Counted from the first letter of the stretch, positions 8,184 through 15,379 are shown. The stretch is DNA of 18,690 bases from Nitrospinota bacterium (GCA_015231815.1 JADGAW010000020.1:1-18690); one strand, 5' to 3'. The notes: generated by a model from the sequence alone, not told the origin. A program made the numbers and translations.

Positions 8184-8663
8184 ATGAAAATAGTTAAACT
8201 TTTTTTGGTGATGGCTTCATTACTATGCGCTTCTCCCTTGTATGCCGGAACATTTACGTTAACAGGGTCAACCAGCAATTCCAATCCGGTTGCTGATATT
8301 AAGGCAAATGGAAAAGACACTACCCAAACCGTTACCAGCGGTTCTTCCGTTGCCATTACCATAACTCTTGACTCTGGCAATAAAACAGGAACTGCTGCAG
8401 ATTGGTGGGTACTTTATAAAGACTCTTCCAATGCATGGAAATATTACAACCTTTCTACGATGGTCTCAACAACATCTGTCACAACTAGTCCTACGTATCA
8501 AGGCAACCTTGGTACATTAGCAACATACACAGTTCTTTCTACAACATCTTTAGCTGCAGGTACCTACACATTTTACTTTGGTGTTGATACAACAAAGGAT
8601 GGCGTTTTAACAACGGGTGCCTCTAACCTTTTTTACGACAGTATTTCTGTCGTTGTCCAGTAA
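8184..8663 (+). CDS. Small secreted beta-rich protein of unknown function
   Basis: 159 aa from the ATG at 8184, chosen over the in-frame TTG at 8169 because GAAAGGA (8171-8177) is a well-placed ribosome site for the ATG. A Sec signal peptide covers residues 1-21 (KIVKLFLVMASLLCASPLYA). The mature protein is cysteine-free and Thr/Ser-rich, with alternating polar and hydrophobic strands. A segment resembling an immunoglobulin-like or pre-peptidase fold is visible: SSVAITITLDSGNKTG, then DWWVLYKDS, then AAGTYTFYFGVDT. The phrase about a treated quantity (GTYTFYFGVD..KDG) is seen in secreted proteins of unknown role; I cannot name a family with confidence. It is co-transcribed with the Cys-rich protein and followed by a strong terminator, so the two are probably exported and used together. 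Confidence 0.8.
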   Translation: MKIVKLFLVMASLLCASPLYAGTFTLTGSTSNSNPVADIKANGKDTTQTVTSGSSVAITITLDSGNKTGTAADWWVLYKDSSNAWKYYNLSTMVSTTSVTTSPTYQGNLGTLATYTVLSTTSLAAGTYTFYFGVDTTKDGVLTTGASNLFYDSISVVVQ

Positions 8664-8680
8664 TTCCTGATCCTAATCTT

Positions 8681-8717
8681 TGACTGCGGGTTTTCCCGCA
8701 GTCATTCTTTTTCTTTA
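8681..8717 (+). terminator. Strong intrinsic terminator of the secreted two-gene unit
   Basis: A perfect 10-bp inverted repeat, TGACTGCGGG / CCCGCAGTCA (8681-8690 and 8695-8704), with a TTTT loop is followed by a T-rich run to about 8717. It lies 17 bases after the stop at 8663 and is the clearest terminator in the window. Confidence 0.9.
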
Positions 8718-8799
8718 CCATAACAATGTTTTGAAAAACTATTGAGTTAGGGGCTTAAGGGATTTCAACGATAAAAGAGTAAAAACAATTACCATACCT

Positions 8800-10542
8800 A
8801 TGAAAAGAGTTGTTTCAGATTTTCTTGAAAAACGAGTGTTCGTCATGTTGATCTTGGCTCTCGTTTGTTTCGTCTGTTACGCCAATTCCTTGGATAATGA
8901 GTTCTTTATGGACGATTATCTCGCCATAATAGGTAATCCATTTGTTGAAAAAATTCATGGAATTAAAGATTATTTCAAAGATCAAACACCATTTTTTCTC
9001 TCACATAGGGCTTTTCCCATACTTTCATTTGCATTCAACTATCATTTCTTTGGAGATAAGGAATATAGCTTTCACGCAGTAAGTATTATTTTTCACCTAC
9101 TGAATGCTTATTTAATCTATTTTCTTTTAACGTTCCTTGGATATCGCTATATTGATAGGGATAAAGCAAATATAAGGTTAGCGGTTTTTCTTACCGTACT
9201 TATTTTTATTGTTCATCCATTACATACAAACAGTGTTTCATATTTGTCCAAAAGAGATGTTCTTTTCGAAGCCTTTTTTTATCTCCTTGCTTTTTATACC
9301 TATCTCCATTTTCGACATGGAAATAAAAAGAAGGTACTTTATGGTTTAAGCGTTCTTGTTTGCTTTATCCTTGCTTTTTGGTCAAAGGAGACAGCAATTA
9401 CTTTTCCTGTAGTAGTTTTTTTTTATGAACTCTGTTTTATACAAAGAAGCAAGAAGGAATTAAAAACGTTTTTTATTGTTGCAGGTTTTATTTTCCTCCT
9501 TCTTCTCATCTATGTTTTTTTCTTTTATAAGGGGGTAGGTTTATTGAATTATAGACCCGGAGGAGGTGAAGCGGTTTATGGTTTTAGCTCTACTGAATTA
9601 TGGGGACCGGTAGAGAATATGTATTCCCAAAGTATTGTCCTTTTGCATTATTGGAAGATGTTTTTATTACCGCTGCCTTCATTCTTAAACCTAGACCACG
9701 GTTTTCCTCTTCATTCACATTTTTCTTTTGTAGTTGGAGCAGCAATCATAATAAATATTTTTTTACTGTTTCTCGCCTATGGTTTATATAAAAGAAATTA
9801 CCTGCTTTCAGCATTTGGGATTCTCTGGTTTTATGTTGCTTTATTACCGGAGTCATCTGTTTTGCCAATAAAAGAACTAATGGTTGATTACCGAACATAT
9901 CCCGCTTCATTAGGGTTTATTCTCATTCTTTTTGAGGTTATTGTTCTTAACGTTTCACGAGTTAAATTTTTTATCGGAGGGGTTATTTTTCTTTTTATGT
10001 TGGGAACAATAGAGAGAAACACGATTTGTGATACAAACCTTACTCTGTGGAAAGATGTTGTAAAGAAATCTCCTCAAAGTGACAGGGGTCATATTAATCT
10101 GGGCATTGAATATCAGAAGAAACAGATGAATGATGAAGCGTTACAGGAGTATAAAGCTGCCCTGAAAATTAACCCGGATAGTTATGCTATAAACAAAAAT
10201 CTGGCAGGTTTTTATATCAATAATGTTAATAAACCAAAGGAGGCTCTTTATTATTTAAACCGTTTGAAAACGTTAGGTCTTGCTGACTATTCTGACTATG
10301 CTGAAATGAGCAGACTCTATTCCCTCATTGGATATTTTGATGATGCGTATCGTTCTGTTAGTTTATTGCTTAAAATTGCTCCGGAAAAACCAGACGGACA
10401 TTATTGGCTTGGAATGCTATTGAAAAGTATTGGAAAAACCGATGAAGCGATTATTGCATTTAAAAATGCCCTCAAGATAGACCCAAACCATGTCTTTGCA
10501 AAAAATAATCTGAAGGTTTTACTTAAAAATAAAAAAAAGTGA
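8800..10542 (+). CDS. TMTC-like polytopic membrane protein with C-terminal TPR repeats (GT-C glycosyltransferase-like)
   Basis: 580 aa. Residues about 12-405 contain many membrane spans. The first external loop carries FFMDDYLAIIGNP with Asp38-Asp39, the acidic pair expected in GT-C glycosyltransferases. Further family-typical segments are HPLHTNSVSYLSKRDVLFEA and WSKETAITFPVVVFFYEL, seen in TMTC-like bacterial proteins. Residues about 425-580 hold three to four TPRs (GHINLGIEYQKKQMNDEALQEYKAALKINPD; the last one GHYWLGMLLKSIGKTDEAIIAFKNALKIDPN). By analogy it may transfer lipid-linked sugars to exported proteins, the TPRs binding the target. Activity and substrate are inferred. No ribosome site precedes the ATG at 8800. 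It converges with the next gene across 22 bases with no visible terminator. Confidence 0.8.
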   Translation: MKRVVSDFLEKRVFVMLILALVCFVCYANSLDNEFFMDDYLAIIGNPFVEKIHGIKDYFKDQTPFFLSHRAFPILSFAFNYHFFGDKEYSFHAVSIIFHLLNAYLIYFLLTFLGYRYIDRDKANIRLAVFLTVLIFIVHPLHTNSVSYLSKRDVLFEAFFYLLAFYTYLHFRHGNKKKVLYGLSVLVCFILAFWSKETAITFPVVVFFYELCFIQRSKKELKTFFIVAGFIFLLLLIYVFFFYKGVGLLNYRPGGGEAVYGFSSTELWGPVENMYSQSIVLLHYWKMFLLPLPSFLNLDHGFPLHSHFSFVVGAAIIINIFLLFLAYGLYKRNYLLSAFGILWFYVALLPESSVLPIKELMVDYRTYPASLGFILILFEVIVLNVSRVKFFIGGVIFLFMLGTIERNTICDTNLTLWKDVVKKSPQSDRGHINLGIEYQKKQMNDEALQEYKAALKINPDSYAINKNLAGFYINNVNKPKEALYYLNRLKTLGLADYSDYAEMSRLYSLIGYFDDAYRSVSLLLKIAPEKPDGHYWLGMLLKSIGKTDEAIIAFKNALKIDPNHVFAKNNLKVLLKNKKK

Positions 10543-10564
10543 GGTTAAGAAATAAGAGGAATTG

Positions 10565-11050
10565 TTATGGGGCAACGCTCTGAGTTGGGGGAATCGAAAA
10601 TGAAGCATTACCGAGTACAGGAAGAATTACATTGACAAAACATCCGGAATTATTGGTGCTTTTTACCGAGTTTGCAAAAACAACTGTCAGGCCGCCATAC
10701 TGATATGTTCCTCCATTTCCTTGAGTAGAAATTGCTCTTGTATTGGTAATAAAAGCTGTATCCTGAGCTCCTAAAAATCCAAAATTTCCATGAGCATTAA
10801 TTGTGTTTGATTTCGAATAGAAATTTGCTCCGGTTGACGAATAAAAATTTATTGTTACCGTATCAGCAATGTCCGCATAACAAAAGATATTTGTATAGGC
10901 TCCTGTAGAAGGTGTTCCCGTACCGCTTGTAGCAATACTTTGATTCCAAAGAGGAAAGGCAATCGTAAGAGCTGCTATTGATTTACCGGGAGATAAGCTT
11001 ATAGATAAAAACAAAACTAAAAAGAGGGTATGTTTTATAGATTTATTCAT
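10565..11050 (-). CDS. Small secreted protein of unknown function
   Basis: 161 aa from the ATG at 11050, preferred over the in-frame TTG at 11065 because that TTG overlaps the only ribosome-site-like sequence (GGTGG about 8 bases before the ATG), and because the signal peptide then begins in the usual way: MNKSIKHTLFLVLFLSISL, with cleavage near SIAA (residues about 28-29). The mature part has two cysteines (FCYAD, GCFVN) that could form one disulfide, aromatic/Gly/Thr/Asn-rich strands, and a Pro-rich end. No membrane span follows the signal. I do not recognise the family. It is convergent with the TPR membrane protein gene and lies 164 bases beyond the symporter stop. No convincing promoter was found in that gap. 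Confidence 0.72.
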   Translation of the reverse strand: MNKSIKHTLFLVLFLSISLSPGKSIAALTIAFPLWNQSIATSGTGTPSTGAYTNIFCYADIADTVTINFYSSTGANFYSKSNTINAHGNFGFLGAQDTAFITNTRAISTQGNGGTYQYGGLTVVFANSVKSTNNSGCFVNVILPVLGNASFSIPPTQSVAP

Positions 11051-11214
11051 TACTATATCCACCAATAAAAATATTTATACTATTATTGCACAAAGTAGAA
11101 TTGGTTGCTTCTCAAATAGGTGTTTTATTGTTTCTGGTTTCGACTTAAGACCACAAAAACTGTAATTTATTTTTATCTCTTTTGTTTTTTCAAGGAATTA
11201 TTACATGAGAGAAA

Positions 11215-12792
11215 TTACCAGAAGAACATAAGGAGTATGGAGGTTAAGAGAAGAAGAATGACCGAAAGAATGCGGTAATTCTTATGCCATGGAAGTGAGT
11301 TCATTTCAACAGTTTCTTTACGAAACGCCGAAATATCCCAGCAGAGGCTCATTTGTTGTGCGTCTGGTTTCTCTGTTCTCATACTACCCATGAAAAGTGC
11401 TGGAAGGGTCATGCAAAAAATAAGGGGAGGGATATATAGAAAGTGCAGGGAAATTACTCCGAAAACTTCATTCAGTACAAATAAAGTCACGCCACAAAAA
11501 GTCCCAATCCAAAGTGCAAACACACCTCCGGCAGCGTTTGCACGTTTCCAGAAAATTCCAACAAGAAAGAGTGTTACTACTGGAGTTACCGCATAGGAGA
11601 GAATTTTCTGAAGGTATTGAAAGAGTGAATCAAAGTTCTCGATCATTGGTGCCCAAAGAACAGCAATTCCCATGAAGAGCAGAGTAAAAATACGACCCGC
11701 CTGCATTAGAGAATAAGAACTCATCTGAGGACGATATTTTTTCAGGAAGTCCATAGTCAGAAGGGTTGATGCAGAGTTCAATGTAGAATCGACTTGAGAC
11801 ATGAGTGCTGCAAGAAATCCAGCGAGGGCAAGACCGAGAATTCCTGTTGGAAGAAGGTCAAACAAAAGGGTCGGATACACGAGATCAGGCTTTGGTAACT
11901 CAGGGTAAATAAGAATTGCTGCTGTTCCCGGCAACACCATAATAAACAGCACAGGAAGTTTTAATAATCCAGCAAAAAGCACCCCACGCCTTCCCTCCTC
12001 AATATTCTTCGCACTTAATACCCGTTGCGTCATGAATTGATTGGTGCACCAGAAGTAAAAGCCCAGCAAGGGAACTCCTGTAATAAGTCCAAGCCACGGC
12101 ACTGAAGGGTCATCAATAGGACGCACAAGACTGAGCATATCGGGTGGTGTTGAGGCAACGATTTGACTCCATCCTCCCGCTTGCTCAAATGCACAGAAGG
12201 TTACAATAACAGATGCAACAAGTAAAAGAATCGCCTGTACCATGTCGGTGAACATAACCGCTGCCAATCCACCAAAAGCTGTATATATCCCTGAAAGAAG
12301 AGCAAGGCTTACGACTGCTTCCCAGAGTGGAAGGTCGGGAAAGACCATGCGAATAATCAGCCCTCCAGCGTATAGAGTTCCGGCAGTATCTACAAAAATA
12401 TTGAGAAAAAGAGTTAAGGCGGAGAAGTAGCTTCGACATCGGGAGTCATAACGTTTTTCAAGAAATTCTGGAACGGTGTAAATGCCAGAATTGAGGTAAA
12501 GGGGTAAAAGAAATATGGAAAAGAAGACCAAAACCACCGCTGCCATCCACTCGTAGTTATAAACAGCGATTCCTGTTGAATAGGCCTCTCCGGCTAAACC
12601 GATAAGGGTTGTACTGGATATGTTCGATGCAAAGAGTGACATTCCAATGAAGGTCCACGTCATGGTGCGACCTGCCAGAAAATAATCGTTTTCCCCTTTG
12701 TGCCGTTTTCCTACCCAAATTCCATGGGCAACGATTCCGATTGTATAAAGAAGGAGAATCCCGAAATCAATGGGGTGCAGTGAAACATTCAT
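11215..12792 (-). CDS. SGLT-type sodium:solute symporter (SSS family)
   Basis: 525 aa, about 13-14 membrane spans; AGGG ribosome site 6 bases before the ATG at 12792. SSS signatures: DYFLAGRTMTW (36-46), ASNISSTTLIGLAGEAY (55-71), YEWMAA with Glu81, GIYTVPEFLEKRY, FTDMVQA (181-187), FYFWCTNQFMTQRVLSAKN (245-263) with Asn251, Lys278, and the sodium-site helix SQVDSTLNSASTLLTMDF (332-349). Against Vibrio vSGLT from memory, Glu88, Asn260 and Lys294 of the sugar site match Glu81, Asn251 and Lys278, while Gln69 is replaced by Thr62. This supports a sugar, polyol or similar neutral substrate, but the exact one is unknown. The gene lies 88 bases downstream of a PocR-PAS kinase on the same strand. 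Its GC is markedly higher: six sampled 60-base rows gave 38-52%, against 28-35% in the kinase. Confidence 0.92.
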   Translation of the reverse strand: MNVSLHPIDFGILLLYTIGIVAHGIWVGKRHKGENDYFLAGRTMTWTFIGMSLFASNISSTTLIGLAGEAYSTGIAVYNYEWMAAVVLVFFSIFLLPLYLNSGIYTVPEFLEKRYDSRCRSYFSALTLFLNIFVDTAGTLYAGGLIIRMVFPDLPLWEAVVSLALLSGIYTAFGGLAAVMFTDMVQAILLLVASVIVTFCAFEQAGGWSQIVASTPPDMLSLVRPIDDPSVPWLGLITGVPLLGFYFWCTNQFMTQRVLSAKNIEEGRRGVLFAGLLKLPVLFIMVLPGTAAILIYPELPKPDLVYPTLLFDLLPTGILGLALAGFLAALMSQVDSTLNSASTLLTMDFLKKYRPQMSSYSLMQAGRIFTLLFMGIAVLWAPMIENFDSLFQYLQKILSYAVTPVVTLFLVGIFWKRANAAGGVFALWIGTFCGVTLFVLNEVFGVISLHFLYIPPLIFCMTLPALFMGSMRTEKPDAQQMSLCWDISAFRKETVEMNSLPWHKNYRILSVILLLLTSILLMFFW

Positions 12793-12809
12793 GCAAAACC
12801 CTATTTACT

Positions 12810-12839
12810 TATATAGATAAACTAAAAACTGGCTGTCTA
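12810..12839 (-). promoter_or_regulatory. Candidate promoter of the symporter gene
   Basis: Read on the minus strand: TAGACA (12839-12834), an 18-base spacer, and TATATA (12815-12810). It lies in the 88-base gap between the kinase and the symporter, about 17 bases before the symporter ATG. It would let the symporter be expressed apart from the kinase. Read-through from the kinase is also possible, as no terminator is seen in the gap. Confidence 0.4.
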
Positions 12840-12880
12840 TTTAAGGTGCAGGCAACCGTTATATATTTTTTTCCAATTGC

Positions 12881-14584
12881 TTAATTATTGTTCAAAACTA
12901 TTGTGAACATTGCTCCATTTGTGCTGTTTGCAACGTTTAATTTTCCATACATATGCTCTTCAATAATCATTTTAGACATATAAAGACCAATACCTGTACC
13001 TTCTTGATTGAGTTTAGTGGTAAAAAAAGGTTCAAATATTCTATCAAGTATATTTTCATCTATTCCACCTCCATTATCTTCTATTGTTACTATGTGCTTT
13101 GAGTCTTCAATAAAATTCGTAACATTAATTACCCCTTTAAAGTTTGAACCTTTTGCAATAATCGCATCTTTTGCATTTGATATTAGGTTTAGTAGTACTT
13201 GTTTAAGCTCATTGGGATAGCCGATTATAGATTTATCAAAATTTACTTTGTTTACATAGAATAGCTCAATAAAATGAACCCCTAGTTGAGCTTTTGTTAA
13301 CTTTATAGATTGTTGTATTAAATCATCTAAGATAAAGGAAACTTTTTCGTTTGTCGGTTTAAAAAAATTTCTAAAATCATCAATAGTTGAGGACATAAAC
13401 TGTATTGTATTCATGAGCTCAGAAACTGTTTGAGATAGAGACTCTTGCGTTAATTCACCATATTCGTATGTATCTTCTAAATTTTGAATTGATAATCCTA
13501 AAAGGTTTAATGGTTGCCTCCATTGATGAGCTATTGCTGCTACCATTTCACCCATTGCCGCCATTTTTGATTGTTGAAAAAGCAATTGTTCTTTCTGCAA
13601 CCTTTTATTTGTTTCTTCTTTTACTTTAGTTTCTAAAAAGAGGTTGAGTCCTTCTAACTTTTTTTCAGCTATTTTTCTTTCCGTTATATCTTGAATAATA
13701 GCTAAATAAAGCGGAGGATTTTCCGTTGACATTAATTGTATATTTACTTCAACATCATATGTACTTCCATTTTTTCGTTTAAGAATTGTTTGAAATCTTA
13801 AAAGGTCTTTTTTCTTATCAAGCAATGGTTTGGTAAGTTCCTTAAATTTTTCTTTGGTAAATTCTGGTTTAATATCTGGTAAGGTAAGCTTTTTAAGTTC
13901 TTCCATGGTGTACCCTAGATTTTCACGAGCTCCTTTATTAACCAGAATGAAATTAAAACTTTCTGCTTCAAACATATATATCTCATTTAATGAAGATTCT
14001 ATAGTTCTACCAAGTCTCGTGATTTGGTCTTCAGCCTTATGACGTCTTTCTTCTTCGGCTCTTAACTTATTCAAATTATCCATGCCCATTTCACCAATAA
14101 GCTGAGCAAGTTCGACAAGGAAATTCATGGTTTTCTTAATACTTTCTTCATCAAAGGTGGGCACACGGCTTAAAGCATCAAGATAAGCGTCTTCATCAAA
14201 ATTGAATTGACGTGCTTGTTCTTTGAATAGTTTGATATTTGGCTTTTCAAAAAAGAACTGACCGGTAAAAAAATTTCCAAGATGTTTCCCATTAACATAA
14301 ACTGGAACAGCAATATCTACAAGCCCATTTTCGCAATTGTAAATATTGTATTTCAAGCCTTTCTCAAGTTGAACAGCAAGTATCGTATCGCTTTCAGTAC
14401 AACGCCTTGAAGTTTTTGGGTGAATTCGGTGGAATTTAGTACATATATCCTGCCATCCTGTTGCAATATGAACGTTTCCTTCCAAGTCTAATAACGCAGT
14501 TACCGTTCCATTAATTTTGGTAAATGACTCACATAACCGGGTGAGGACTGGAATATCAAAAATTTCTGTGAATGTATAATCCAT
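12881..14584 (-). CDS. PocR-PAS sensor histidine kinase
   Basis: 567 aa, no membrane span, so cytosolic. Residues 5-165 match the PocR ligand-binding domain: LCESFTKINGTVTALLDLEGN, ATGWQDICTKFHRIHPKTSRRC, NCENGLVDIAVPVYVNGKH, NFFTGQFFFEKPN. This domain is thought to sense small organic molecules. A PAS domain spans about 185-305 and ends in the usual DITERK. A coiled coil at 308-342 leads to the dimerisation helix with phospho-acceptor His353 (AHQWRQPL). The ATPase domain shows the N box (NLISNAKDA, Asn470), DNGGGI (503-508) and GTGIGL (529-534). No receiver or output domain is fused. Autophosphorylation at His353 is expected, with transfer to a partner encoded elsewhere. It lies upstream of the symporter, suggesting control of that uptake system. 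Confidence 0.92.
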   Translation of the reverse strand: MDYTFTEIFDIPVLTRLCESFTKINGTVTALLDLEGNVHIATGWQDICTKFHRIHPKTSRRCTESDTILAVQLEKGLKYNIYNCENGLVDIAVPVYVNGKHLGNFFTGQFFFEKPNIKLFKEQARQFNFDEDAYLDALSRVPTFDEESIKKTMNFLVELAQLIGEMGMDNLNKLRAEEERRHKAEDQITRLGRTIESSLNEIYMFEAESFNFILVNKGARENLGYTMEELKKLTLPDIKPEFTKEKFKELTKPLLDKKKDLLRFQTILKRKNGSTYDVEVNIQLMSTENPPLYLAIIQDITERKIAEKKLEGLNLFLETKVKEETNKRLQKEQLLFQQSKMAAMGEMVAAIAHQWRQPLNLLGLSIQNLEDTYEYGELTQESLSQTVSELMNTIQFMSSTIDDFRNFFKPTNEKVSFILDDLIQQSIKLTKAQLGVHFIELFYVNKVNFDKSIIGYPNELKQVLLNLISNAKDAIIAKGSNFKGVINVTNFIEDSKHIVTIEDNGGGIDENILDRIFEPFFTTKLNQEGTGIGLYMSKMIIEEHMYGKLNVANSTNGAMFTIVLNNN

Positions 14585-14608
14585 CTTTTATCTATGTTTC
14601 TTACCATT

Positions 14609-14619
14609 GTTACGGTAAC
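14609..14619. promoter_or_regulatory. Palindrome in the kinase leader
   Basis: GTTAC-G-GTAAC is a perfect 5-1-5 palindrome 25 bases before the kinase ATG. It overlaps a second inverted pair, TTACC (14601-14605) with GGTAA (14614-14618). It lies between the likely promoter and the start codon, a usual place for a repressor site or a leader hairpin. Confidence 0.35.
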
Positions 14620-14649
14620 GAAAACCGCATATGATTTTATGTTTTGGTA

Positions 14650-14676
14650 ATTATAGCCTAAATTTACTGATGTCTT
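14650..14676 (-). promoter_or_regulatory. Candidate promoter of the PocR kinase gene
   Basis: On the minus strand a perfect -10 box TATAAT lies at 14655-14650. The best -35 match is AAGACA (14676-14671), with a short 15-base spacer, so the -35 assignment is weak. The start would fall about 60 bases before the ATG. Confidence 0.35.
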
Positions 14677-14766
14677 TTCCAATATGAAATTACCCTTTCA
14701 GGCGCTTTTTATTTTTTGTGACCTTCCCCTTTTGGCGGAAAGAACGTGAGTTGATTTCATTTAGGG

Positions 14767-14862
14767 TTGCCAAAAATCATCAGATGAGACGAAGTCCCGT
14801 TTTTTGGCAGAATTATGGCAGAAATGACCATTTTCCACCAAACTACAAAAGTGCCAATTCTG
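14767..14862. repeat. Repeat-rich block next to the tRNA 3' end
   Basis: TGCCAAAAA (14768-14776) pairs with TTTTTGGCA (14801-14809), 9 bp perfect with a G.U extension. Between the arms lie a perfect TCATC-A-GATGA palindrome (14777-14787) and GAC-GAA-GTC (14788-14796). TGGCAGAA occurs twice as a direct repeat with 11-base period (14805-14812, 14816-14823). TGCCAATTCTG (14852-14862) is an imperfect inverse of CAGAATTATGGCA (14808-14820). Most of the 296-base gap 14585-14880 is thus structured non-coding DNA. No intrinsic terminator of the usual form for the tRNA is seen. Confidence 0.6.
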
Positions 14863-14880
14863 AAATCCCCCGTCGATAGA

Positions 14881-14957
14881 TGGTACGCCCGAGAGGATTC
14901 GAACCTCTGGCCTATTGATTAGAAGTCAATTGCTCTATCCAGCTGAGCTACGGGCGC
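14881..14957 (-). tRNA. tRNA-Arg (anticodon TCT)
   Basis: 77 bases with encoded CCA. On the minus strand: acceptor GCGCCCG with CGGGCGT (first pair G.U), TA, D arm GCTC...GAGC, anticodon arm ATTGA-CTTCTAA-TCAAT with anticodon TCT, variable AGGCC, T arm AGAGG-TTCGAAT-CCTCT, discriminator A. All stems pair, so it should fold normally and read AGA (and AGG) codons. No convincing promoter box was found just upstream. Confidence 0.97.
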
Positions 14958-15212
14958 ATACCTTAGTGCAACGGCATTGAGAAATGTTCGTACAGTGAAA
15001 CATTTTCTTTGTGCCGCCTTTGTATAACTTTTGGGATCTATACCCTTTTTACACAATTCATTTCAGATGAATATGTCAAAAAAGGGGTGCTATTTTACCT
15101 TATTTTTAGGAAAGTTTATAACCTTTTATGGTTTCTGGATGCCGCTTGCAATAGAAAATTTCTCAAGCTTTTAAACAAGGCGGCGTTTTTCACCACAAGT
15201 ATAATGATTCTG

Positions 15213-15230
15213 TTTTAGCAAAAGCTAAAA
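15213..15230. repeat. Perfect inverted repeat with AAAA loop
   Basis: TTTTAGC (15213-15219) and GCTAAAA (15224-15230) around AAAA. It sits about 150 bases before the secreted 484-aa gene and upstream of its promoter. No T-run follows on either strand in terminator fashion, so a protein-binding site or chance are as likely as a transcription stop. Confidence 0.45.
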
Positions 15231-15319
15231 TCCTTCACAATAAACGACAAAACTACGCTAAAAAATGCTCCACGATTAACCTCTCAATTCAGGTAGCTCT
15301 TGCATTTTTCAATTAATGC

Positions 15320-15348
15320 TTGTTAAGAAAGATGTAAACACGTAAAAT
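15320..15348 (+). promoter_or_regulatory. Sigma-70-type promoter of the 484-aa secreted protein gene
   Basis: TTGTTA (15320-15325), 17-base spacer, TAAAAT (15343-15348) followed by CA. The start would be near 15355, giving a leader of about 25 bases with no ribosome site. Hexamers, spacing and the trailing CA are the same as at 7397-7427. Confidence 0.6.
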
Positions 15349-15379
15349 CATTTTTTTTAACCTCTTACAAAATAGTCCT

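Larger units (their letters stand above)
14958..15379. other. 422-base stretch without a supported gene
   Basis: Between the divergent tRNA and the secreted 484-aa gene. It contains a perfect 7-bp hairpin (15213-15230) and a good promoter (15320-15348), described separately. A 69-codon open frame at 15009-15218 begins at TTG without a ribosome site and has no recognisable motif, so it is not called. The remainder is AT-rich with nothing further visible. Confidence 0.6.

Noticed and set aside
11051..11065. Upstream TTG start for the minus-strand secreted protein
   Set aside because: It would add five residues before a normal signal peptide, and its codon overlaps the only ribosome-site-like bases.
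14777..14783. CTGATGA on the minus strand, the hammerhead ribozyme core motif
   Set aside because: A GAAA follows further on, but stem II is poorly paired and no complementary stem I or III with a cleavage site can be drawn.
14852..14858. TTGGCAC on the minus strand as a sigma-54 -24 element
   Set aside because: The bases at the -12 position do not give TTGC at the required spacing and no gene starts downstream.
14881..14957. tRNA as proof of an integrated element
   Set aside because: No integrase, no second copy of the tRNA 3' end and no element border appear in the window; only the flanking repeats are suggestive.
15009..15218. 69-codon open frame between the tRNA and the 484-aa gene
   Set aside because: TTG start, no ribosome site, no family motif, and hydrophobic-plus-basic composition expected from AT-rich non-coding DNA.
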